Source: Pseudomonadota bacterium
Lineage (GTDB): Bacteria > Pseudomonadota > Alphaproteobacteria > Rhizobiales > Rhizobiaceae
DNA: 47,057 nt
NCBI GenBank assembly: GCA_023419535.1
Contig: JAEZXX010000009.1
Span: forward strand, 1-47,057
Direction of reading: 5' to 3'
Shown: positions 37,931-47,019 of the stretch, in pieces
How positions within the stretch are numbered: position 1 is the first letter of the stretch
Layout of the letters: the number at the start of each line of letters is the position of its first letter
The notes under the pieces: generated by a model
The model's database searches: none
Told to the model about the DNA's origin: nothing
What the model saw: only the letters and a program-made list of their open reading frames with translations
Translations under genes and position numbers: made by a program

Positions 37931-37959
37931 CCTATAGCGGGTCGGTGCAGGGCGCGCAA
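37931..37959 (-). promoter_or_regulatory. Probable tRNA-Gln promoter
   Basis: On the minus strand: TTGCGC, 17-base spacer, TATAGG, about 20 bases before the mature tRNA. It lies on the host side of the att core, so integration leaves tRNA-Gln expression untouched. Confidence 0.55.
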
Positions 37960-38121
37960 CGCAGGTCGTCCGCGCTTCCCGCCGCCGCCGGCATCGCCCG
38001 AAGCAGGCGATCGCGTCTGCCGCGCGGATGGGCGAGAACGCTTCGGTGAGACCCTCGTCGTCCGTGACGGCACGTCGCCGGCCCGCTGCGCTAGCGCGCT
38101 CCCGATTGTATCGAAAGACCC

Positions 38122-38150
38122 TTGCTCCCCCCGATCACTCCCGCTATACG
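38122..38150 (+). promoter_or_regulatory. Probable tRNA-Pro promoter
   Basis: TTGCTC (38122-38127), 17-base spacer, TATACG (38145-38150), with 11 bases between the -10 and the mature tRNA-Pro 5' end. Confidence 0.6.
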
Positions 38151-38161
38151 GACGCCGGCTT

Positions 38162-38238
38162 CGGAGTGTAGCGCAGCCTGGTAGCGCACCTCGTTCGGGA
38201 CGAGGGGGTCGCAGGTTCGAATCCTGCCACTCCGACCA
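38162..38238 (+). tRNA. tRNA-Pro (CGG anticodon)
   Basis: 77-base cloverleaf with encoded CCA: acceptor CGGAGTG/CACTCCG, D arm TAGCGCAGCCTGGTAGCGCA, anticodon loop TTCGGGA in a CCTCG/CGAGG stem, T arm GCAGGTTCGAATCCTGC. Confidence 0.97.
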
Positions 38239-38579
38239 AGCCTGACCGGTTTCCCGGGACCGCCTCCTCACCGTTATCCGCACCGAAGCGTCTTTGCGCT
38301 GCCGGATCGTCGTGTCCGAAGAGGATCAGCCGTTCGGTGGCTCCGTCGGCCGAAGCGTCGCAGCAAGACCGGCGGTCCGCGCAACGGACGCGGCGGCGAT
38401 ACCGCGAACCAGAACCGTGTCCCCCGTTGGTTCCAGACCCCATGTCGTCGGGCTCGGAACGGGCCGCGGCGCGGTGCGCCGTTCTGGATGTTCCGCGCGG
38501 GACGGGTCGGATATCCGGCGCCCGAGAGTTCACGCGCGAGGCTTCGACCTCCGGCTCCCGCCGGCCGATCCCGTCCCGC
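38239..38579. other. Intergenic region with no convincing gene
   Basis: About 340 bases after tRNA-Pro. Open frames here run through the tRNA or are antisense and Arg/Pro-rich with no ribosome site. No clear hairpin with a T-run, promoter or repeat was seen. Confidence 0.6.
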
Positions 38580-39155
38580 TCAGGCGGCTCCGTCGCGATC
38601 CCGGCGGTCGCGGGCGCGCTGCAGGCGGCGCGCCAGCCTCGGATCGTCCGGCAGCGGGGGCTTGGGGGCGAGGCGGCCGAAGGCGCGGGCGATGTCGTCG
38701 AAGGACCGGTTCAACCCGCCGCCCGGGATGGAGATGTCGCCCTGCCCGAACCAGCCGTTCGCCCATTGCGTCCAGCGCGCGGCGGTCGAGGCCGGGTGGC
38801 GGGCCGGATCGCACAGCCAGAGGGTGACGTATCTCGTTCCCAGATAGGTAACCGGCTTCCACCGCTCCACCGCCTCCCACGGGATCGTCTCGCCGGACCA
38901 GCCCCGCCAGCAGAAGCCATCCTCGCCCACCTCCAGAACGGGCCCGCGCGTGACCAGCCGATGCAGCGGCCCGACGAGGATCAGCGCGGACACCCCGATC
39001 AGGAGGGCGAAGCCGAGGCGCACGGCGATCGGGTAGGTCGAGTTGATCACGAGCGCCCACGCGAAGCTCGTGAGCATCGGCGCGAAGGCGGCGATCACCA
39101 CCAGGGCCTGCTTCTTCGACCCGTAGGCCCGGAAGGACGGTGAACCCTCGGTCAT
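38580..39155 (-). CDS. Membrane-anchored protein, STM3941-like
   Basis: 191 residues. Two hydrophobic segments near the N-terminus (about 17-37 and 43-61), then a soluble domain with LEVGEDGFCWRGWSGETIPWE and YVTLWLCDPARHP. This layout resembles the STM3941 family of small bacterial membrane proteins of unknown function, where the I-P-W-E type segment follows a PH-like strand pattern. It starts eight bases after the preceding gene's stop and is the last gene of a four-gene minus-strand cluster. Confidence 0.65.
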   Translation of the reverse strand: MTEGSPSFRAYGSKKQALVVIAAFAPMLTSFAWALVINSTYPIAVRLGFALLIGVSALILVGPLHRLVTRGPVLEVGEDGFCWRGWSGETIPWEAVERWKPVTYLGTRYVTLWLCDPARHPASTAARWTQWANGWFGQGDISIPGGGLNRSFDDIARAFGRLAPKPPLPDDPRLARRLQRARDRRDRDGAA

Positions 39156-39163
39156 CGCGCCGG

Positions 39164-39517
39164 TCACCAGCCGCTCGCCGGAATGCTGAGGATGCCGAGC
39201 AGGCTCGTGCCGAAGGAGACGAGGAGGAGCACCACGATCGCCGCCCACTGCAGGGCGTCCTCCAGGGCCGGGCGCACGGACAGCACGTCGCGCCGGAAGG
39301 CCGTCATCGGGCGCATGAGCGCCATGGAGGCCCCGACGACCGTGACGATCACGATCGTTCCCGCCCCGCGCAGCGCATGCCGGTCGTCGAAGCCGGCCTG
39401 AGGCAGAGCGAGCACCAGGAGCATGATGCCGACCACGCCGTAGCCGACGAAGATCTGGTACCATTCGATGCGGTCGCGTGGTTTCCCGGCCTCGTCCGGC
39501 TCGGTCGGCGGCGTCAT
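39164..39517 (-). CDS. Small integral membrane protein of unknown function
   Basis: 117 residues with three hydrophobic segments: IFVGYGVVGIMLLVLALP, GTIVIVTVVGASMALM and WAAIVVLLLVSFGTSLL. ATG at 39517 overlaps the upstream stop (ATGA) and is correctly spaced from GAGGAGG; a GTG at 39526 is too close to that site. No family recognised. Probably co-translated with the genes on either side. Confidence 0.7.
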   Translation of the reverse strand: MTPPTEPDEAGKPRDRIEWYQIFVGYGVVGIMLLVLALPQAGFDDRHALRGAGTIVIVTVVGASMALMRPMTAFRRDVLSVRPALEDALQWAAIVVLLLVSFGTSLLGILSIPASGW

Positions 39518-40161
39518 TGCGGGCACGCCTCCTCGAAGCGTTCGGCCGAGGCGCCGTCCGCGACGCTGATCGTGGCGGCGGATCGCTCGCGTTCGCCCGC
39601 AGGGTTCTCGCAGCCGTCGTAATAGACCTCGTCGAGCGTCTGAAGGATCGTCGCCGTCTCGCCGTCGCCAATCGAGGCGACGTCGAGCGACATGGTCGTC
39701 TGGCCCATGTTCATGAAGCTCGTTTCCAGGAAGACCTCGTCGCGCCCGTCCCCGTCGGTGTCGGCAGCGGCGACCAGCCGCTGATACTGAACGTCGTCCG
39801 CGAGCCGGCGCAGACCGACCGGCTCGTCACCGCGCAGGATCAGGAGGACCGGCGCGCCAGTCTCGGGAAAGGGCTCTATGGCGCTCGCCGCCTCCTCCTG
39901 GATCAGGAACACGCGCTCCTGCGCCCCGGCCTGCGTGAACGCGCCCGTCGCGTCGCCCCGCAGGGCGAAGCCGTCGGCGAAGCGCTCGGCCTCGGGGCCC
40001 TGCGCGAGGGCGGCCGCGATCCGCCGCTGCTCCGCCTCGGAGTAGAAGGGACTGCCGGACAGGAAGGCGGCGTCGCGATAGTCGAGAAGCACCTCGGCCG
40101 CCGCCGGAAGCGCGACGAGGGTCGCTGCGGCGGCAAGGCCGGTGATGAGGGTCGAGCGCAT
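39514..40161 (-). CDS. Secreted protein of unknown function
   Basis: 215 residues. Signal peptide MRSTLITGLAAAATLVALPAAA with strong GGAGGA upstream. The mature part contains AADTDGDGRDEVFLET, an acidic D-x-D-x-D loop like calcium-binding or FG-GAP repeats, and few cysteines (two, near the C-terminus: YDGCENPAG and EEACPQ), which may form a disulfide. No family recognised. The open frame extends upstream to 40398, but the signal peptide and ribosome site fix the start at 40161. Confidence 0.75.
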   Translation of the reverse strand: MRSTLITGLAAAATLVALPAAAEVLLDYRDAAFLSGSPFYSEAEQRRIAAALAQGPEAERFADGFALRGDATGAFTQAGAQERVFLIQEEAASAIEPFPETGAPVLLILRGDEPVGLRRLADDVQYQRLVAAADTDGDGRDEVFLETSFMNMGQTTMSLDVASIGDGETATILQTLDEVYYDGCENPAGERERSAATISVADGASAERFEEACPQ

Positions 40162-40187
40162 TCGGATCCTCCGATCGGGATGGCGCG

Positions 40188-40556
40188 TCAGCGCCACAGG
40201 GTGGGATTGGCGGCCAGCACGACCGCCCAGACGGCGAGAGCGGCCAGCCAGACGATGGCGAGGTAAAGCGGGATGCGGCCGGCGCGCGTCCATCCGCGTT
40301 GCTTGACCTGACGGTTCGCTATGCCGGCAAGGATGAAGGCGGGCGCCCACAGCAGGGGGACCGCGACGATGACCGGCCAGACGAGGGACTGGTCCCACGC
40401 CCCGAGCGGCGGGAACCAGAGGCTCAGCGCCGGCGACACCAGATGATAGAGAAGCAGGCCAAGCGTTCCGAGCGACAGGAAGGCTCCGGCAGCGGCCAGG
40501 AGCGCCGCGACGAGCGAGGGCCAGATATCGGCGAGGACGCGAAGGGAGGTGCGCAT
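40188..40556 (-). CDS. Small integral membrane protein of unknown function
   Basis: 122 residues with three hydrophobic segments: SLVAALLAAAGAFLSLGTLG, LVWPVIVAVPLLWAPAFIL and LYLAIVWLAALAVWAVVL, with a short basic loop (RQVKQRGWTRAGR). First gene of the four-gene minus-strand cluster. No family recognised. Confidence 0.65.
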   Translation of the reverse strand: MRTSLRVLADIWPSLVAALLAAAGAFLSLGTLGLLLYHLVSPALSLWFPPLGAWDQSLVWPVIVAVPLLWAPAFILAGIANRQVKQRGWTRAGRIPLYLAIVWLAALAVWAVVLAANPTLWR

Positions 40557-41014
40557 CGCGAGACCGTCTTAGCGCACGCCGACGTCAGCATCATCGCCCC
40601 GCCATCGCCGACGAACGGATGCGAGGCGGGTCAGGAGAATGGCGTTTTCCGATGGTCGCATGCGTTCGGCCCTCGACGTTCGGCCAAGCTTCTGACGCGA
40701 ATGTGAACAGACGAGGGCACGATCATCCGCCGGAAACTCCGGCGCGCACGCGCCCTCGCCTCGGATGGCGTCCGATCGCAAACCGGTCTGCTCGCTTCGA
40801 CGCGACCCTCGGTTCGCGCTTTGGCGAACGCCTGGTCCTGGCTCCCGACTTCGTCGGCCGGACCCCATTGCCTTATGCGGCGTCGGGCGAGCCGCCTTTG
40901 TGCAGCGCACGCACAAAGTTCAGGCAGGCCGTCCGTTGACTCGCGCTCGTGCCAGGCGCAACCATCAGGGAACCAACCGACCGAATGGTTCGCGAAGAGG
41001 GAGGGGACCGCGCG
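40557..41014. other. Divergent intergenic region
   Basis: About 460 bases between the minus-strand membrane cluster and the GntR gene. A TTGACT at 40935-40940 could be a -35 for the regulator, but the -10 at proper distance (CAACCA) is poor. No convincing gene. The region should hold both divergent promoters. Confidence 0.5.
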
Positions 41015-41779
41015 TTGACGACATCCGGCTCCAACTCCTCGCTCGCGCTGGAGCGTCTGCGGGCCCTGATTCGGGAGCACCGGGACGAACCCAGCTATCG
41101 GCTTCCGGCGGAACGCGAAATCGCGGAGATGCTGGCGGTCGGCCGACGCGCGGTGCGGCGTGCCATGGAGGTGCTGGAGGCCGAAGGGACGGTCTGGCGG
41201 CAGCAGGGCAAGGGAACCTTTGTGGGACAACGTCCCACCCCGCGCGGCGGGCTCGCGTCCCTCGCCATCGTCACGAACCCGGCCGAGGTGATGGAGACGC
41301 GGCTCCTGCTGGAGCCGGGCCTCGCGCGCCTCGCGGCCCTCAAGGCGAGCCGGGAGGACATCGAGGCGCTCCAGCGGCTCGCGCGGCGCGTGGTCGCCGC
41401 CTCCGACGACGACGGCTGGGAGGTCTGGGATTCGGCCTTCCACCGGCGCATCGCCGAGGCCTCCGGCAACGTCATGCTCGTCTCGATCCTCGACGCCGTC
41501 CAGCAGGTCCGGAAAGAGAGCGAGTGGCGCCATCTGCGAGCCTCGGTCCGCACCCCGGAGCGTCGCGAGCGCGTCTTCCAGCAGCACGACGAAATCGTCG
41601 CCGCCATCGCGCGGCGCGACGGACCGGCCGCCGAGCGCGCCATGGCCCGCCACATCACCAACATCGACACCCAGCTCAAGGCGCTGATCATCGACGGCGA
41701 CGGAGCGGGACGGGCAGACGGCCCGGGCCCCGCCGCCGCGCGGACGGACGGCGCGGCCTACGAGGAAACCGCGATTTGA
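41015..41779 (+). CDS. GntR-family regulator, FadR subfamily (FCD domain)
   Basis: 254-residue repressor/activator. N-terminal winged helix at about 15-75 (YRLPAEREIAEMLAVGRRAV, WRQQGKGTFVG) and C-terminal helical FCD ligand domain (METRLLLEPGLARLAAL, FHRRIAEASGN, QQHDEIVAAI, ERAMARHI with metal-site histidines). TTG at 41015 is chosen because AGAGGGAGGGGA precedes it at proper spacing; the ATG at 40985 and GTG at 40949 lack ribosome sites. Its stop overlaps the next gene's TTG (TTGA), so it is in the ABC operon and likely regulates it in response to an organic-acid or amino-acid-like ligand. Confidence 0.87.
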   Translation: MTTSGSNSSLALERLRALIREHRDEPSYRLPAEREIAEMLAVGRRAVRRAMEVLEAEGTVWRQQGKGTFVGQRPTPRGGLASLAIVTNPAEVMETRLLLEPGLARLAALKASREDIEALQRLARRVVAASDDDGWEVWDSAFHRRIAEASGNVMLVSILDAVQQVRKESEWRHLRASVRTPERRERVFQQHDEIVAAIARRDGPAAERAMARHITNIDTQLKALIIDGDGAGRADGPGPAAARTDGAAYEETAI

Positions 41780-42789
41780 CGCCTTCCGAACCCCGGACCG
41801 ACGCGCCGCTTCTTTCGGTCGAGAACTTCTCGCTGTCCTTCTCGGCGAACGCGCCGGTGAATCTCGTCGACGGCGTCTCCTTCGACGTCCACCGCGGCAA
41901 GACGCTGTGCATCGTCGGCGAGTCCGGCTGCGGCAAGAGCGTCACCTCGCTGGCGCTGATGGGCCTCCTGCCCTCCCCGCCCGCCCGCATCGTCTCCGGC
42001 ACGGCCACGTTCGACGGCCGCGATCTGTTCGCTCTGAAGGAGCGCGAGCGGGCCGATCTTCGCGGCAACGAGCTGGCGATGATCTTCCAGGAGCCGATGA
42101 CGTCCCTCAATCCCGCCTTCACCATCGGTCACCAGATCGCCGAGGGCATCCGCCGCCATTCCAAGGTCTCGAAGGCGGAAGCGCGCGCGCAGGCGCTGAA
42201 GATGCTGGAGCTCGTGCGCATCCCGGCGCCCGCCAAGCGTCTCGACGCCTTCCCCCACCAGCTGTCGGGCGGGATGCGCCAGCGCGTGATGATCGCGATG
42301 GCGCTCGCCAACCGCCCCCGCCTCCTCATCGCCGACGAGCCGACCACCGCGCTCGACGTGACGATTCAGGCGCAGATCCTCTCGCTCGTCTCCAAGCTCC
42401 AGGAGGAGACGGGCACGGCGATGATCCTCATCACCCACGATCTCGGCGTCGTCGCCGAGGTCGCCGACGAGGTGGTGGTGATGTACGCCGGCAAGGTCGT
42501 GGAGAAGGGGCCGGTCGCCGCGATCTTCGACGACCCGCAGCATCCCTACACGATCGGGCTCCTCGGCTCGATGCCCTCGCTCGGCAAGCGCGCCGGGCGG
42601 CTCGCGACCATCGAGGGCTCCGTACCGCCGCTCGACGCCATGCCCAAGGGCTGCCGCTTCGTCGACCGCTGCCCCTTCGGCGACGCGCGCTGCGCGGCCG
42701 AACCGCCGCCGCTGGTCGAACTGGGCCCCGACCACCGTGCCGCCTGCTGGTACGCGCCCCTGGAGAACAAGTTCGGAGTGGCCGCATGA
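41776..42789 (+). CDS. Oligopeptide-type ABC importer ATPase (DppD/OppD-like)
   Basis: 337 residues: Walker A GESGCGKS, signature LSGGMRQR, Walker B LLIADEPTTALDV, H-loop ITHDLG. The C-terminal peptide-transporter extension has the Cys motif CRFVDRCPFGDARC that can bind an iron-sulfur cluster. TTG start in a TTGA overlap with the regulator gene, supported by GAGGAAA upstream. Works as a heterodimer with the next gene product. Confidence 0.9.
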   Translation: MTPSEPRTDAPLLSVENFSLSFSANAPVNLVDGVSFDVHRGKTLCIVGESGCGKSVTSLALMGLLPSPPARIVSGTATFDGRDLFALKERERADLRGNELAMIFQEPMTSLNPAFTIGHQIAEGIRRHSKVSKAEARAQALKMLELVRIPAPAKRLDAFPHQLSGGMRQRVMIAMALANRPRLLIADEPTTALDVTIQAQILSLVSKLQEETGTAMILITHDLGVVAEVADEVVVMYAGKVVEKGPVAAIFDDPQHPYTIGLLGSMPSLGKRAGRLATIEGSVPPLDAMPKGCRFVDRCPFGDARCAAEPPPLVELGPDHRAACWYAPLENKFGVAA

Positions 42790-43910
42790 GCGCCGCCGTC
42801 GATCCCAACGTGCCCGCCGATCCGATCATCGAGGGCCGCAACCTCCACCGCCGCTTCGGCGGCAAGCGCTCGCTCTTCAAGGTCGAGCCCACCGTCCACG
42901 CGGTGAACGACGTCTCGCTCGCCGTCGGGCGGGGCGAGACCTTCGCCGTCGTCGGCGAATCGGGCTGCGGCAAGTCCACGCTCGGCCGCCTGCTGCTGCG
43001 CCTCATCGAGCCGAGCGAAGGTCGCGTTTTCTACGAGGGGCGCGACATCACCGACCTGCCGACGGCCGAGATGCGCAAGCTGCGGCGCGAGATGCAGATC
43101 GTCTTCCAGGACCCGTTCGCCTCGCTCAACCCGCGCATGAGCGTCGGCACGATCGTCGGCGAGCCGATCCGCCTGCACGGGATCGCCAGCGGCCGGGCGG
43201 CGAACGACAAGGTCGCCGACCTCCTGCGCATGGTGGGTCTGCGACCCGAATTCTCCGAGCGCTACCCGCACGAATTCTCGGGCGGCCAGCGCCAGCGCAT
43301 CGGCGTCGCGCGGGCGCTCGCCAGCGAGCCGAAGCTGATCATCGGGGACGAGCCGGTCTCCGCGCTCGATGTCTCGGTCCAGGCGCAGGTCATCAATCTG
43401 CTCGAGGAGCTGAAGGATCGGCTGGGCCTGACGCTGCTTGTCGTCGCCCACGACCTCGCCGTCATCCGCCACATGAGCGACCGCGTCGCGGTCATGTATC
43501 TCGGCGAGATCGTCGAGCTCGCCCCCGTGGACGGGCTCTACGACGCGCCGCTGCACCCCTATACGCAGGCGCTCCTCAAGGCCATTCCGGCGCCCACCGT
43601 CGCCGCGCGCGGGCCCCGTGCTCTGCTGGAAGGCGACGTGCCGAGCCCGACGGCCCTCCCCTCCGGCTGCCGCTTCCACACCCGCTGCCCGCACGCCCGC
43701 GAGCGCTGCTCCAAGGAGCACCCGGCGCTGGAGCCCGTGGAGGGCGGACGCCGCGTCGCCTGCCATTTCTGGCGCGAGATCGCCGACGCCGGATCGAGCG
43801 CACCGCTGTCCGTCGTCGCGGGTGCCACCACGACGAAGCGCGAAACGCGCCTCGACCTCTACAAGCGCGCCCAGGACGGCAAGCTTGCCAAGAAGACCGC
43901 CGTTCTCTGA
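42786..43910 (+). CDS. Oligopeptide-type ABC importer ATPase (DppF/OppF-like)
   Basis: 374 residues: Walker A GESGCGKST, signature FSGGQRQR, Walker B LIIGDEPVSALDV, H-loop VAHDLA, C-terminal CRFHTRCPHARERC cluster motif. A roughly 40-residue C-terminal tail ends in a Lys-rich stretch (KRAQDGKLAKKTAVL) beyond the usual family end. ATGA overlap with the preceding ATPase gene. Confidence 0.9.
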   Translation: MSAAVDPNVPADPIIEGRNLHRRFGGKRSLFKVEPTVHAVNDVSLAVGRGETFAVVGESGCGKSTLGRLLLRLIEPSEGRVFYEGRDITDLPTAEMRKLRREMQIVFQDPFASLNPRMSVGTIVGEPIRLHGIASGRAANDKVADLLRMVGLRPEFSERYPHEFSGGQRQRIGVARALASEPKLIIGDEPVSALDVSVQAQVINLLEELKDRLGLTLLVVAHDLAVIRHMSDRVAVMYLGEIVELAPVDGLYDAPLHPYTQALLKAIPAPTVAARGPRALLEGDVPSPTALPSGCRFHTRCPHARERCSKEHPALEPVEGGRRVACHFWREIADAGSSAPLSVVAGATTTKRETRLDLYKRAQDGKLAKKTAVL

Positions 43911-43943
43911 GCGGCCGGCAACATGACACGAAGGAATGACATC

Positions 43944-45461
43944 ATGCGGTTCGGTTCGAGACAGTCCGGTTTGCGGCGCACCGTCGGTCTGGCGGCTCTC
44001 GCTCTCGCCCTCTGCGCGGGCGCGGCGAACGCACAGACGACGCTCTCGATCGGCCTCCAGGACGATCCGGACATCCTCGATCCGCACCGGGCGCGCACCT
44101 TCGTCGGGCGCATCGTCTTCCAGTCGCTCTGCGACAAGCTGGTCGACATCACGCCCGACCTCCAGTTCGTGCCCTCGCTCGCGACCGAGTGGAGCCTGAA
44201 CGAGGATCGCACGACCCTGACCTTCAAACTGCGCGAGGACGCCGTCTTCCACGACGGCGCGCCGATCGATGCGGAGGCCGTGAAGGCCAATCTCGACCGG
44301 GCCCGCGAACTGCCGGATTCGCTGCGCCGGTCCGAGCTCGCCTCGGTGGAGAGCGTCGAGGTCACCGGGCCCTTCGAGGTCGCGCTGAACCTGTCGGCGC
44401 CCGACGCCGCGCTCCTGTCGCAGCTGTCCGACCGCGCCGGCATGATGCTGTCGCCCGCGAGCTTCGAGAACACCGCGCCCGACGCTGCGCCGGTCTGCTC
44501 GGGTCCCTACAAGTTCGTCAGCCGCGTCCAGAACGACAACATCACGCTGGAGAAGTTCCCGGACTATTGGGACGCCGAGAGCTTCCCGATCGAGCGCGTG
44601 ATCTACCGTTCGATTCCCGACACGACGGTGCGCTTCGCCAACCTCCAGTCCGGCGACCTCCAGCTCATCGAGCGCATCGCGCCGACGGACCTTCCGGCGG
44701 CCGAGGGCAACGCGAACCTCACCGTCGTTCCGGTGACGGGCCTCGGCTATCAGGCGCTGACCTTCAACCTGACGGACCCCGAGAGCCCGTGGTCGGACGC
44801 GCGGGTGCGCCGGGCCTTCGACCTCGCCATCGACCGCGACATCGTCAACCAGGCGGTGGGCGGCGGCATCTTCCAGCCGGCCTATCAGCCCTTCCCGCCG
44901 GCCAGCTTCGCCTACGACGCCTCGCTCGACCGCACGGGCCGCGACGTGGAGGGCGCCAAGGCGCTGCTGGCGGAGGCCGGCCACGAGCGCGTCGCGCTGG
45001 AGCTGACCTACGGCAACAACACGACGATGGCGCAGGTGCTGGAGATCGTGCAGGCGATGGGCGCCGAGGCCGGCTTCGACATCTCGTTGCGCCCGACCGA
45101 GTTCGCCGCGCTCCAGAGCGAGCTGCGCGAGGGGCGCTTCCAGATCGGCCAGTCCGGCTGGTCCGGCCGCGTCGATCCCGACGGCAACATCCACCAGCAC
45201 GTCACCTGCGAGGGCGGGCTGAACGACGGCAAGTACTGCAACGCCGAGGTCGACCGGCTCCTGAACGAGGCGCGCTCGATCGACGACCAGGGCGAGCGCA
45301 CCGCGCTGTACGCACAGGCGCAGGCGATCCTCGAGGAGGAGAAGCCGATCGTCTACCTCTACTACCTGCCCTACCCCTTCGCGCACACGAACGCGGTCCA
45401 GGGCTTCACCGGCTATCCGGACGGCATGATCCGCCTTCGCGGCGTGAGCCTCTCGAACTGA
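43944..45461 (+). CDS. Peptide/nickel-type ABC importer binding protein (SBP family 5), copy 1
   Basis: 505 residues. Signal peptide to about residue 30 (LALALCAGAANA). Family-5 landmarks: DDPDILDPHRARTFVGRIVF at the mature start, FKLREDAVFHDGAPIDAEAV, CSGPYKFVSR, and ARVRRAFDLAIDRD. ATG at 43944 has AAGGA at good spacing; the ATG at 43923 does not. The substrate may be a peptide, opine or other small molecule; no sequence feature decides it. Closely similar to the next gene. Confidence 0.88.
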   Translation: MRFGSRQSGLRRTVGLAALALALCAGAANAQTTLSIGLQDDPDILDPHRARTFVGRIVFQSLCDKLVDITPDLQFVPSLATEWSLNEDRTTLTFKLREDAVFHDGAPIDAEAVKANLDRARELPDSLRRSELASVESVEVTGPFEVALNLSAPDAALLSQLSDRAGMMLSPASFENTAPDAAPVCSGPYKFVSRVQNDNITLEKFPDYWDAESFPIERVIYRSIPDTTVRFANLQSGDLQLIERIAPTDLPAAEGNANLTVVPVTGLGYQALTFNLTDPESPWSDARVRRAFDLAIDRDIVNQAVGGGIFQPAYQPFPPASFAYDASLDRTGRDVEGAKALLAEAGHERVALELTYGNNTTMAQVLEIVQAMGAEAGFDISLRPTEFAALQSELREGRFQIGQSGWSGRVDPDGNIHQHVTCEGGLNDGKYCNAEVDRLLNEARSIDDQGERTALYAQAQAILEEEKPIVYLYYLPYPFAHTNAVQGFTGYPDGMIRLRGVSLSN

Positions 45462-45513
45462 TCCTCGAGCCGGGCCCATCCATCACCCCCACCAACGGAA
45501 CGGGAGAATGCGC

Positions 45514-47019
45514 ATGACGAAGAGAACCGCGATCCTCGCCTTGATGCTCGCCGCCACCACGGCCCTTCCGGCCATGGCCCAGCAGTCGACGCTCCGCATC
45601 GGCCTCGCCGAGGATCCCGATCTCCTCGATCCGCATCGCTCCCGCACCTTCGTCGGGCGCATCGTCTACGCCTCGATGTGCGACCGGCTGGTGGACATCT
45701 CGCCCGATCTGGAATTCGTGCCGGGTCTCGCCACCGACTGGTCCTGGAACGAGGACAACACCGAGCTGACCTTCAACCTGAGGCAGGACGCCGTCTTCCA
45801 CGACGGCACCCCGTTCAACGCGGAGGCCGTGAAGGCCAACATCGAGCGGGCGCTGACGCTGCCGGACAGCCTGGTGAGAACCGACATCTCGGCGATCCAG
45901 AGCGTCGAGGTGGACGGCGAGTTCACCGTCCGCCTCGTCCTCGACGAGCCGAACGCGCCGCTGCTCGCCCAGATCTCGGATCGCGGCGGCATCATGATGT
46001 CGCCCGCCTCCTTCGACCAGGGCGATAGCTGGACCCCGGTCTGTTCGGGCCCCTACAAGTTCGAGAGCCGCACTCAGAACGACCGCATCGTCCTGTCGAA
46101 GTTCGAGGACCATTACGCGGCCGACGAATACGCCTTCGATCAGGTGATCTTCCTGCCGATCCCGGACGGCACGGTGCGGCTCGCCAACCTCCAATCCGGC
46201 GATCTCGACCTCATCGAGCGCATGACCCCGTCCGACAAGCAGGCGGTGGAGGGCAACGCGGACCTCGAACTCGTGATCGCACCGACGCTCGGCTATCAGG
46301 GCATCCGCGTGAACACGAACAACGGTCCGCGCTCGGAGAACCCGCTCGGTCAGGATCCGCGGGTGCGCCAAGCGTTCCAGTTGGCGATCGACAAGGCGGT
46401 GATCGCCCAGATCGTCGGCAACGACATCTGGGAACCCGCGCAGCAGCCCTTCTCGCCCGCCAGCCCCTATCACGATGCCTCCATCGCCGTGACGACCCGC
46501 GACGTCGCGGCCGCCCGCGCGCTTCTCGACGAGGCGGGGATCGACCGTCTGCCGGTGGAGCTGTCGATCGCGACCTCGACGCAGGCGGCCCAGTTGGGCG
46601 AGCTGGTGCAGGCGATGGTCGCCGAAGCCGGCTTCGACGTGACGCTGCGCCCGATGGAGTTCGCCTCGCTTCTCGCCGAGATGCAGTCCGGCAACTTCGT
46701 CGCCACCGCCAGCGGTTGGTCGGGCCGCGTCGATCCCGACGGCAACTCCTACAGCCACATCGCCTGCGACGGCGCGAACAACGACTCCCGCTACTGCAAC
46801 GAGGAGGTCGACCGCCTGCTGACGGAAGCGCGCGGCATCACCGACCAGGCCGAACGCCAGGAGCTGTACCGGCAGGTGGTGGCGATCCTGCAGGAGGAGC
46901 TGCCGATCATCTACACCTACCACCAGAACTCGCCCTTCGTGCTGCGCACGAATGTCGAAGGCTTCCAGACCTATCCCGACAACCTCATCCGCCTGCGCGG
47001 CGTGACGAAGTCGAACTGA
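45514..47019 (+). CDS. Peptide/nickel-type ABC importer binding protein (SBP family 5), copy 2
   Basis: 501 residues. Signal peptide MTKRTAILALMLAATTALPAMA. The same landmarks recur (EDPDLLDPHRSRTFVGRIVY, AVFHDGTPFNAEAVKAN, CSGPYKFESR, GWSGRVDPDGN), clearly a tandem paralogue of copy 1. ATG at 45514 is preferred because GGGAG is seven bases away; ATG at 45508 is too close. No permease genes occur between the ATPases and here; they presumably follow beyond the window. Confidence 0.88.
   Translation: MTKRTAILALMLAATTALPAMAQQSTLRIGLAEDPDLLDPHRSRTFVGRIVYASMCDRLVDISPDLEFVPGLATDWSWNEDNTELTFNLRQDAVFHDGTPFNAEAVKANIERALTLPDSLVRTDISAIQSVEVDGEFTVRLVLDEPNAPLLAQISDRGGIMMSPASFDQGDSWTPVCSGPYKFESRTQNDRIVLSKFEDHYAADEYAFDQVIFLPIPDGTVRLANLQSGDLDLIERMTPSDKQAVEGNADLELVIAPTLGYQGIRVNTNNGPRSENPLGQDPRVRQAFQLAIDKAVIAQIVGNDIWEPAQQPFSPASPYHDASIAVTTRDVAAARALLDEAGIDRLPVELSIATSTQAAQLGELVQAMVAEAGFDVTLRPMEFASLLAEMQSGNFVATASGWSGRVDPDGNSYSHIACDGANNDSRYCNEEVDRLLTEARGITDQAERQELYRQVVAILQEELPIIYTYHQNSPFVLRTNVEGFQTYPDNLIRLRGVTKSN

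Noticed and set aside
37828..38533. Frames on both strands containing FEPATPSSR or GRLDSNQGMAV-like segments
   Set aside because: They are read-through of tRNA-Gln and tRNA-Pro; similar spurious peptides appear at tRNA genes in many genomes.
40949..41014. Longer start for the GntR regulator
   Set aside because: The upstream GTG and ATG lack ribosome sites and add an Arg/Glu-rich stretch not part of the winged-helix family; the TTG at 41015 has a strong site.
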